Shown: positions 1 through 4,993 of the stretch, in pieces
Layout of the letters: each line of letters opens with the position of its first letter
How positions within the stretch are numbered: the stretch's first letter is position 1
Assembly (NCBI GenBank): GCA_025964215.1
Contig: JAOPZG010000053.1
Coordinates: 1 to 8,139, forward strand
Direction: 5' to 3'
Length of the DNA: 8,139 nt
Source of the DNA: Conexibacter sp.
Lineage (GTDB): Bacteria; Actinomycetota; Thermoleophilia; Solirubrobacterales; Solirubrobacteraceae
Made by a program: the position numbers and the translations under genes
The notes under the pieces: generated by a model
What the model was told of the DNA's origin: nothing
Databases searched by the model: none
What the model saw: the letters and a program-made list of their open reading frames with translations, nothing else

Positions 1-1
1 G

Positions 2-226
2 CAGGACTACACGAGCTGCGCCACGACGGCGGCGATGACGGCCGCCGGCCTGCCGCTGATCACGAGCGCCGCGCCGACCACCGGCGGCAAGGGCTACGAC
101 GTCGAGGCCACCTCGAAGTCAGGCAACAAGTTCAAGATCAGCAAGGACCCGACCACCGGCGTCGTCACGCGCAGCTGCACGGCGACCGTCACCGGCGGCG
201 GCTGCCCCACCGGCCTTACCTGGTAG
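2..226 (+). CDS. Type IV pilin, C-terminal part (5' end outside window)
   Basis: The frame is open from the window edge and ends with TAG at 224-226, giving 74 residues of the C-terminal head domain of a type IV pilin. The N-terminal leader and helix are missing, so the identification rests on its downstream paralog. It begins QDYTSC, matching QDYTKC of the next pilin, and shares GY..(E/T)ATSKS, TRSC and GGGCPT before a final Trp. Two Cys near the C-terminus and one near the start fit the four-Cys pattern of the neighbours. The ATG at 35 is internal, not a start, because the homology to the paralog begins before it. It should be a secreted pilus subunit processed by PilD. It is probably complete upstream of the window; nothing suggests a pseudogene. 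Confidence 0.85.
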   Translation, partial: QDYTSCATTAAMTAAGLPLITSAAPTTGGKGYDVEATSKSGNKFKISKDPTTGVVTRSCTATVTGGGCPTGLTW

Positions 227-256
227 CCGAAAGGCCGCCACCTTCGCAGTTCCTCC

Positions 257-284
257 GCGAGGCGGGCCCTCTGGCCCGCCTCGC
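257..284 (+). terminator. Perfect 12-bp stem-loop after pilin 1
   Basis: GCGAGGCGGGCC (257-268), loop CTCT, then GGCCCGCCTCGC (273-284) form a perfect stem-loop 30 nt after the pilin stop. A T/A-enriched patch, TTCGTATTA (285-293), follows. This fits an intrinsic terminator or transcript-stabilising hairpin of a high-GC organism, where U-tracts are often poor. The same stem sequence recurs after pilin 2. The remaining 45 nt to the next gene hold its ribosome-binding site. Confidence 0.7.
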
Positions 285-319
285 TTCGTATTACGCCCCA
301 TCCAGCACCGCGGTCCTTT

Positions 320-325
320 AGGAGG
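320..325 (+). promoter_or_regulatory. Strong Shine-Dalgarno of pilin 2
   Basis: AGGAGG lies 4 nt before the ATG at 330, and the next base extends it to AGGAGGG. It fixes the start and implies high translation, as expected for an abundant pilin. Confidence 0.75.
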
Positions 326-329
326 GTCC

Positions 330-746
330 ATGCTCAACCGCTTCAAGAACGAGGACGAGGGCTTTACGCTCATCGAGCTCCTGGTCGTCATCCTGATCAT
401 CGGCATCCTTGCCGCGATCGCCCTGCCGAGCTTCCTCGGTCAGCAGAAGAAGGCCCAGGACTCCTCGGCCAAGTCGGATGCCCGCAACGCGGTCAGCCAG
501 GTGGAGTCGTGCTACGCCGACTCGCAGGACTACACGAAGTGCACGTCGGCGAGCACGCCTGACGTCCTGGCCGGCTCCGGCATCACCGCTGTCGTCACCG
601 CCCCGGCCGGCGGCGGGTACGTCATCACGGCGACGTCGAAGAGCACCAACACGTTCACCATCACCCGCAACCCCGATGGCACGACCACGCGCAGCTGCAA
701 CCCGGTCGTCTCCGGCGGCGGCTGCCCGACCAACAAGCTCTGGTAA
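330..746 (+). CDS. pilA: Type IV prepilin, PilA-like (second of three paralogs)
   Basis: A 138-aa prepilin with a class III signal peptide. An 11-residue charged leader ends in Gly11, the cleavage site is G|FTLIE with Phe at +1 and Glu at +5, and a hydrophobic helix runs to about residue 36. PilD is expected to cut after Gly11 and N-methylate Phe12, leaving a 127-aa mature subunit. The head domain has Cys61, Cys71, Cys123 and Cys132, a pattern that would allow two disulfides, and the protein ends in Trp. The short mature size is typical of Gram-positive pilins. The start is supported by AGGAGG at 320-325. Its N-terminal helix is identical to that of the next pilin and its tail resembles that of the previous one, so the three genes arose by tandem duplication. 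Which is the major subunit cannot be told from sequence; the symbol is family-level. Confidence 0.93.
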   Translation: MLNRFKNEDEGFTLIELLVVILIIGILAAIALPSFLGQQKKAQDSSAKSDARNAVSQVESCYADSQDYTKCTSASTPDVLAGSGITAVVTAPAGGGYVITATSKSTNTFTITRNPDGTTTRSCNPVVSGGGCPTNKLW

Positions 747-763
747 CCCAGCCACTATGGGTT
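745..763 (+). other. Small hairpin overlapping the pilin 2 stop codon
   Basis: AACCCA (745-750) and TGGGTT (758-763) form a perfect 6-bp stem with a 7-nt loop, starting inside the TAA stop. It sits 10 nt before the long palindrome. It has no counterpart after pilin 1, so it may be incidental. Confidence 0.3.
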
Positions 764-772
764 GAGCTGTAC

Positions 773-802
773 CGCGAGGCGGGCCACGTGGCCCGCCTCG
801 CG
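773..802 (+). terminator. 30-bp perfect palindrome after pilin 2, same stem as after pilin 1
   Basis: GCGAGGCGGGCC (774-785) and GGCCCGCCTCGC (790-801) repeat the stem found after pilin 1. The loop here is ACGT, and one more C-G pair at 773/802 makes the whole 30 bases self-complementary. CCGTTCTC follows, so the U-tract is weak. The likely role is terminating or stabilising the pilin transcript. Because it is fully palindromic at DNA level, a protein-binding site cannot be excluded. Confidence 0.68.
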
Positions 803-831
803 CCGTTCTCGGCCCCCATCGGCACCCACGC

Positions 832-883
832 ATCGGTCCACTCCCGGCCGTCCCGCATCAACCGGGGGCGGAGCGGGGCCGAT
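832..883 (+). other. Possible structured leader upstream of pilin 3
   Basis: This lies in the 229-nt gap between pilins 2 and 3. Bases 832-839 can pair with 876-883 (8 pairs, one G-U), enclosing CCCGG (843-847) pairing with CCGGG (862-866). In GC-rich DNA such pairing arises easily by chance, so this is only a candidate leader structure. I found no convincing -35/-10 pair and no known riboswitch consensus in the gap. Confidence 0.22.
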
Positions 884-964
884 CGACAACGCGGGGAACA
901 ACGTGCACGGGACTTGCTGCAACCTGCCTCGTCGCACCGTCGCCCCGACCGGTCAACACTCCAT

Positions 965-970
965 AGGAGG
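965..970 (+). promoter_or_regulatory. Strong Shine-Dalgarno that fixes the GTG start of pilin 3
   Basis: AGGAGG lies 5 nt before GTG at 976. This makes the GTG the start and gives a 10-residue prepilin leader, close to the 11 residues of pilin 2. Confidence 0.75.
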
Positions 971-975
971 CAGCA

Positions 976-1392
976 GTGCAAGCCACCCTGCGCGACGAGC
1001 GGGGCTTCACGCTCATCGAGCTCCTCGTCGTCATCCTGATCATCGGCATCCTCGCCGCCATCGCCCTGCCGAGCTTTCTCGGCCAGAAGGAGAAGGCCCA
1101 GGACACCGACGCCAAGTCCAACGCCCGCTCGCTCGTCACCCAGATCGAGTCGTGCTACGCCACCGAGATCGACTACAACTCGTGCACCAGCGCCAAGCTG
1201 GGGACCACGGGCCTGCCCATCGGCTCCGCCATCGGTGAGGTCGACGTCGCGATCAACAGCTCGACGAGCTACACCGTGACCGCGAAGTCCCGCTCGGGCG
1301 GGACGTTCTTCATCGACAAGACCGTGGGCACGTCGTTCTCCCGCACCTGCGCCGGTGGCACCAAGGGCTGCCACGCGGACGACACCTGGTAG
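976..1392 (+). CDS. pilA: Type IV prepilin, PilA-like (third of three paralogs)
   Basis: A 138-aa prepilin starting with GTG. A 10-residue leader ends in Gly10, followed by the cleavage motif G|FTLIE with Phe +1 and Glu +5. Mature length is 128 aa. The stretch from Gly10 to Gln37 is identical in protein to pilin 2, and similarity continues through KAQD and ESCYA. The head then diverges strongly but keeps four Cys (60, 70, 125, 132) and a terminal Trp. It is processed by PilD, whose gene follows. The divergent surface with a conserved core suggests a second major or a minor pilin with a distinct exposed face; this is inference. It may be expressed from its own transcript, since a terminator-like palindrome and 229 nt separate it from pilin 2. 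Confidence 0.92.
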   Translation: MQATLRDERGFTLIELLVVILIIGILAAIALPSFLGQKEKAQDTDAKSNARSLVTQIESCYATEIDYNSCTSAKLGTTGLPIGSAIGEVDVAINSSTSYTVTAKSRSGGTFFIDKTVGTSFSRTCAGGTKGCHADDTW

Positions 1393-1405
1393 TCCGATCA
1401 CGCTC

Positions 1406-1433
1406 CGCACGACCGAGCCCCGACGGTCGTGCG
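1406..1433 (+). terminator. 10-bp perfect stem-loop after pilin 3
   Basis: CGCACGACCG (1406-1415), an 8-nt loop and CGGTCGTGCG (1424-1433) lie 13 nt after the pilin stop and 37 nt before pilD. The stem is unrelated in sequence to those after pilins 1 and 2, and there is no U-tract. It probably attenuates read-through into the low-demand pilD or protects the pilin mRNA 3' end. Confidence 0.6.
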
Positions 1434-1470
1434 TCAAGTGCCCGGTGCCAGCTGCCGACTACCTGGAGCG

Positions 1471-2226
1471 ATGGCTCCCGCGCTCGCACCGGCCGCCCTG
1501 TTTGGCCTCCTCATCGGTTCGTTCTTGAACGTCGTGGCCTGGCGCCTGCCGCGCGGCGAGTCGCTCGTCAGGCCGCGGTCGAAGTGCCCGGGCTGCTCGA
1601 CGCAGCTGAAGGCCTACGACAACATCCCGATCTTCTCGTGGCTGCTGCTGCGCGGGCGGTGCCGCGGCTGCGGTGAGTCGATCTCCGCGCGCTATCCCGT
1701 CGTCGAGGCCATCACCGCGGGGCTCTACGTCCTCGTCGTGGCGCTGAAGTGGGGCGACGCGCTGCAGATCGCCCTCGGGCTCGTGCTCGTCACGTTCCTC
1801 GTGCCGATCGCGGTCATCGACCTCGATCTGAAGATCATCCCCAACAAGCTGACCGCGCCGGCCGCCGTCCTCGCCGTGGCCCTCGGCGCCGTGCTCGAGC
1901 CGTCGTACCTCCCCGAGCAGCTGATCGCCGGCTTCGGCGCCCTGCTCTTCTTCTACCTGCCCGCGCTGATCCACGCCAAGGGCATGGGGATGGGCGACGT
2001 CAAGCTCGCCGCCGTGCTCGGGCTGTACCTCGGCCGCGCCGTCGCACCCGGGCTGTTCATCGCGCTGATCCTCGGCGTGGTCGCCGGCGCGGCGATCATC
2101 GGCCTGAAGGGCATCTCGGAGGGCCGGCGCACCAAGGTGCCCTTCGGGCCGTTCCTCGCGCTGGGCGGCCTCGTCGCCTTCTTCGCCGGTGACGCGATCG
2201 TCAACGGCTACCTGGACCGCTTCTAG
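1471..2226 (+). CDS. pilD: Prepilin peptidase / N-methyltransferase PilD
   Basis: An integral membrane aspartyl protease of the GxGD type (A24 family). It cleaves prepilin leaders on the cytoplasmic side and methylates the new N-terminus. With the ATG at 1471 it has 251 aa. It starts with a hydrophobic segment containing FGLLIGSFLNVV and RLPRGES. The cytoplasmic loop carries two CxxC pairs, CPGC (39-42) and CRGC (64-67), the zinc-type motif of the full bifunctional form. The catalytic Asp pair is Asp117 in VIDLD and Asp176 in GMGMGDVKL. Several further membrane helices follow. GTGs at 1429 and 1438 are in frame, but the first lies in the preceding hairpin and would add residues not expected in the family. 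GGAG (1465-1468) is only 2 nt from the ATG, so initiation may be weak. Its substrates are most likely the three upstream pilins. Confidence 0.95.
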   Translation: MAPALAPAALFGLLIGSFLNVVAWRLPRGESLVRPRSKCPGCSTQLKAYDNIPIFSWLLLRGRCRGCGESISARYPVVEAITAGLYVLVVALKWGDALQIALGLVLVTFLVPIAVIDLDLKIIPNKLTAPAAVLAVALGAVLEPSYLPEQLIAGFGALLFFYLPALIHAKGMGMGDVKLAAVLGLYLGRAVAPGLFIALILGVVAGAAIIGLKGISEGRRTKVPFGPFLALGGLVAFFAGDAIVNGYLDRF

Positions 2227-2250
2227 CGGACACCGCGTCCCTCTCGGCGC

Positions 2251-2270
2251 TCAAGAGCACCCGCTCTTGG
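2251..2270 (+). terminator. Stem-loop after pilD
   Basis: CAAGAGC (2252-2258) and GCTCTTG (2263-2269) pair perfectly around the 4-nt loop ACCC, with an extra T-G pair outside. It begins 24 nt after the pilD stop. It may end or attenuate the pilin-pilD transcript before pilM; there is no U-tract. Confidence 0.4.
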
Positions 2271-2286
2271 ACGAACAACCGAGGGT

Positions 2287-2326
2287 GTCGGGGCGGTTGC
2301 TACAGCCGCCGCCTTTCCCCGCCGAC
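2287..2326 (+). other. Nested stem structure just upstream of pilM
   Basis: GTCGG (2287-2291) can pair with CCGAC (2322-2326), enclosing an 8-bp hairpin (2292-2299 with 2303-2310, one G-U, loop CTA). The fold ends 14 nt before the pilM ATG, which has no Shine-Dalgarno. It could be a leader structure or a second termination element. The evidence is pairing potential only. Confidence 0.3.
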
Positions 2327-2340
2327 CCAACGTCCTGAAC

Positions 2341-3399
2341 ATGGCCAAGCGCGCATCCACCATCGTCGGCCTCGAGATCGAGCCGTCCGCCATCCACGTC
2401 GCCTCGGTGACCGTCAACGGTCGCGTGTCGGTGAAGACGGCCGCAGTCGCTCCGCTCGAGACGGGCATCGTCCGAGACGGCGAGGTCAACGACGTCGAGG
2501 GCCTCTCCGAGGCCCTGCGCTCGCTCTTCCGCGAGAACAAGGGTCTCGACAAGAAGGTCCGCATCGGCATCGCGAACCAGAAGATCGTCGTCCGCGTCAT
2601 CGAGCTCCCGCCGATCGACAACCCCAAGGAGCTGGAGACGGCGATCCGCTTCCAGGCTCAGGACCAGATCCCGATGCCGCTCGACAGCGCGGTGCTCGAC
2701 TACCAGCCGCTCGAGATCGTCGAGACCGAGAACGGCCCGCGCCAGCGCGTCCTCATCGTCGCCGCCCGCCGCGACATGGTCGACCGCGTGATGACGGCCT
2801 GCCGGTCGGCGGGCCTCAAGCCCGAGGGGATCGACCTCTCCGCCTTCGCCATGATCCGCGCCCTGCACCGCCCGGCGCCCACCGCGGATCCCGAGCCAGT
2901 GCTCTACCTCTCGGTCGGCGGCCTCACGAACCTCGCAGTCGCCGAGGGCACCACCTGCCTCTTCACCCGCGTCGTCGGCGGCGGCCTCGAGGCCATCGCC
3001 GTCGAGCTCGCCGAGCGCAAGGCGCTCACGCTCGAGCACGCACGCGGCTGGCTCCGTCACGTCGGGCTGGTCACGCCGCTCGCCGAGATCGAGTCCGACG
3101 ACCAGGACGAGATCGCCGAGGAGGCGCGCACCGTCCTGCTCGACGGCGTCCGCCGCATCGGCGGCGAGGTCCGCAACTCGCTCGACTTCCACCACGCCCA
3201 GGAGGGCATGAGCCTGCGCGTCCAGCGCGCGGTGCTCACCGGCGCCGCGGCCACCGTGCCCGGCTTCGACGACGCGCTCGCCGCCGAGCTCGGCCTCCCG
3301 GTCGTCGCCGGCGTGGTCGACGGGACGCCGGAGGGCCTGGATCCCCATCTGCTCACGATCGCGGCCGGCCTGGCCGTCGAGGAGGCCCCGCACGCATGA
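2341..3399 (+). CDS. pilM: Type IV pilus assembly ATPase-like protein PilM
   Basis: A 352-aa cytoplasmic actin-like protein (FtsA/PilM fold) with no signal peptide or membrane helix. It should bind the N-terminal tail of PilN and link the inner-membrane alignment complex to the cytoplasmic motor. Family landmarks in order: a phosphate-1-like strand VGLEIEPSAIHVA (9-21); the IPMPLDSAVLDYQPLE region in the first third; an IVAARRDMVD stretch followed by AGLKPEGIDLSAFAM; a phosphate-2-like YLSVGGLTNLAV strand; RVVGGG; and a C-terminal AAGLAV. The length is typical. The usual DxG residues of the phosphate loops are replaced (LEIE and LSVGG), so nucleotide binding may be altered. The ATG start gives the expected N-terminus, but no Shine-Dalgarno precedes it. 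The stop overlaps pilN by 4 nt (ATGA). Confidence 0.92.
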   Translation: MAKRASTIVGLEIEPSAIHVASVTVNGRVSVKTAAVAPLETGIVRDGEVNDVEGLSEALRSLFRENKGLDKKVRIGIANQKIVVRVIELPPIDNPKELETAIRFQAQDQIPMPLDSAVLDYQPLEIVETENGPRQRVLIVAARRDMVDRVMTACRSAGLKPEGIDLSAFAMIRALHRPAPTADPEPVLYLSVGGLTNLAVAEGTTCLFTRVVGGGLEAIAVELAERKALTLEHARGWLRHVGLVTPLAEIESDDQDEIAEEARTVLLDGVRRIGGEVRNSLDFHHAQEGMSLRVQRAVLTGAAATVPGFDDALAAELGLPVVAGVVDGTPEGLDPHLLTIAAGLAVEEAPHA

Positions 3400-4217
3400 G
3401 GGCTGTCAACCTCATCCCCAGCGAACAGCAGCGTGGCGCCGGTGGCGCCGCGGGCAAGTCCGGTGGTGGCGCGTACATCCTGCTGGGGGCGCTCGCCCTC
3501 ATGATCGTGCTCGCGGCGTCCTACGTCGTCGCCGGCAAGTCGGTCACCGACAAGAAGGCCAAGCTCGCGAACGTCACGCAGCAGGCCGCGACCGCCGAGG
3601 CCAAGTCGCAGGAGCTGACGAGCTACACCAAGTTCGCGTCGATCCGCGCCAAGCGCATCGACACCGTCGCCCAGCTGGCCGCGAGCCGCTTCGACTGGGC
3701 GCACGCCCTGCGCGAGGTCGCCCGCACGCTGCCGACGAACGCCTGGCTGACCACGCTCACGGCGACGACCTCGCCCGCGGTGACGGTCGGCGGCCTCGGC
3801 GGGAGCCTGCGCTCCACGCTCAACGTCCCGGCGATCCAGATCCAGGGCTGCACCACCAGCCAGTCCTCCGTGGCGAAGCTGATGGCGAACCTGCGCCTGA
3901 TCGACGGCGTCCAGCAGGTCGGCCTGGAGGACTCCTCCAAGGGCGCCGAGACGGCCACCAGCACGGCCTCCTCCGGCGCGGCGGCGTCCACCGGCTCCGA
4001 CGGCGACTGCCGTGGCGGGCACGCCAAGTACCCCGTCTTCAACGTGGACGTCTTCTTCGAGGCGTCGGGCTCGGCGGTCTCCACGACCACCGGCGCCGGC
4101 ACCGCGACGACGGCCTCGGCGACCTCCGCCGTCCCGGCCAGCACCACGGCTCCGGCCGCCACCGCCTCGACCACCGCACCGGCCGCGACGGCCGTCACGG
4201 GAGTGACCAGCAAGTGA
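3396..4217 (+). CDS. pilN: Type IV pilus alignment protein PilN with Thr/Ala-rich tail
   Basis: A 273-aa bitopic membrane protein. The cytoplasmic N-terminus has the PilM-binding motif NLIP (residues 5-8) and a Gly-rich stretch. A membrane helix spans about 26-47 and a likely coiled coil about 50-95. The family landmark FDWAHALREVARTLP (99-113) with AWLTTL follows, then a ferredoxin-like domain ending at FFE (220-222). Cys152 and Cys205 could form an extracytoplasmic disulfide. Residues 223-273 are almost only Thr, Ala, Ser and Pro, including two APAATA repeats; this tail is not part of the usual PilN fold. The ATG overlaps the pilM stop, with AGGAGG at 3380-3385. PilN pairs with PilO to form the inner-membrane alignment platform. 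Family assignment is secure; the tail's role is unknown. Confidence 0.9.
   Translation: MRAVNLIPSEQQRGAGGAAGKSGGGAYILLGALALMIVLAASYVVAGKSVTDKKAKLANVTQQAATAEAKSQELTSYTKFASIRAKRIDTVAQLAASRFDWAHALREVARTLPTNAWLTTLTATTSPAVTVGGLGGSLRSTLNVPAIQIQGCTTSQSSVAKLMANLRLIDGVQQVGLEDSSKGAETATSTASSGAAASTGSDGDCRGGHAKYPVFNVDVFFEASGSAVSTTTGAGTATTASATSAVPASTTAPAATASTTAPAATAVTGVTSK
4198..4208 (+). promoter_or_regulatory. Ribosome-binding segment of pilO, repeated before the next gene
   Basis: CGGGAGTGACC occurs here and again at 4978-4988, just before the start codons at 4214 and 4990. GGGAG is the likely Shine-Dalgarno, 10 nt and 6 nt from the respective starts. The GTG inside it is not the start: at 4214 a GTG overlaps the pilN stop (GTGA), which favours coupled initiation there. 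Confidence 0.5.
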
Positions 4218-4993
4218 CCGCTCGAGACCGCACCGTCCTGATCGTCGTCGGGATCCTCGCCCTGCTGGGCGGGTTCTGGTTCCTGGCGATCAGCCCCAAG
4301 CGCAAGCAGGCCGCCGACGTGACCACCAAGGTGGCCGCCGCGCAGACCCGCCTGGACACCGCGCAGGCGAGCGCCGCCAGCGCCGAGGCCGCGCGCAAGG
4401 AGTACGCCGACGACTACGCGACGGTCGCCCGCCTCGGCACGGCCGTGCCGGTCGACGCCGCCGTCCCGTCGCTCGTCTACCAGCTCTCGCACGCCGCGAA
4501 GGTCAACCACGTCGACTTCCGCTCGATCAAGCTGACCGCCGGCACGCCCGGCTCCGCGGCCGCCCCCACGGGCGTCGCCGCCGCCGTCGCCTCGGCCAAC
4601 GGCAACACATCGGCCACGGCCGCGACGCCCGCGGCCACGGTCACGACGGCGCTGCCCGTCGGCGCGGTCGTCGGCTCCGCCGGCTTCCCGACGATGCCGT
4701 TCTCGTTCGAGTTCTTCGGGTCCTTCTTCAACATGCAGAAGTTCCTGAAGGCCATCGACGGCATGACCTCGGTCGACGGCAAGACGATCAACGTCAAGGG
4801 CCGCCTGCTGACGGTCGACGGCGTCGGTCTGAAGGTCGGGCCCAAGGGCTTCCCCGACGTCGACGCGACCGTCGCCGTCACCTCCTACCTGCTGCCCGCC
4901 GACGAGGGGCTCACCGACGGCGCGACCGCGGCGACCCCGGCGACGGGCGCCACGTCCACGGCCACCGCCAGCCTGATCGGGAGTGACCGATGA
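4214..4993 (+). CDS. pilO: Type IV pilus alignment protein PilO
   Basis: A 259-aa bitopic protein starting with GTG that overlaps the pilN stop by 4 nt. A short cytoplasmic N-terminus precedes a membrane helix at about 8-26, an Ala-rich coiled coil at 33-63, and a periplasm-type domain. LVYQLSHAAKVNHVDF (87-102) and FFGSFFNMQKFLKAID (167-182) are the PilO landmarks. An Ala/Thr/Pro-rich insertion (about 109-156) lies between the two halves of this domain, and a second such tail covers about 234-259. It heterodimerises with PilN to align the pilus machine. No Cys is present. Assignment rests on the family motifs and on position directly after pilN. Confidence 0.88.
   Translation: MTARDRTVLIVVGILALLGGFWFLAISPKRKQAADVTTKVAAAQTRLDTAQASAASAEAARKEYADDYATVARLGTAVPVDAAVPSLVYQLSHAAKVNHVDFRSIKLTAGTPGSAAAPTGVAAAVASANGNTSATAATPAATVTTALPVGAVVGSAGFPTMPFSFEFFGSFFNMQKFLKAIDGMTSVDGKTINVKGRLLTVDGVGLKVGPKGFPDVDATVAVTSYLLPADEGLTDGATAATPATGATSTATASLIGSDR

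Noticed and set aside
35..226. A 63-aa gene starting at ATG 35
   Set aside because: Similarity to the pilin 2 head starts before this ATG and the frame is open to the window edge, so it is the tail of a longer pilin.
747..975. c-di-GMP (GEMM) riboswitch upstream of pilin 3
   Set aside because: The conserved GEMM blocks and tetraloop/receptor elements could not be found; only generic GC pairing is visible.
1429..1470. GTG codons at 1429 and 1438 as an earlier pilD start
   Set aside because: The 1429 GTG lies inside the hairpin after pilin 3, and the extra residues do not look like a PilD N-terminus; the ATG at 1471 begins at the expected hydrophobic segment.
2251..3393. A 380-codon minus-strand frame opposite pilM
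   Set aside because: It is the antisense shadow of pilM, with biased composition and no domain; the same applies to minus-strand frames over pilN, pilD and aroKB.
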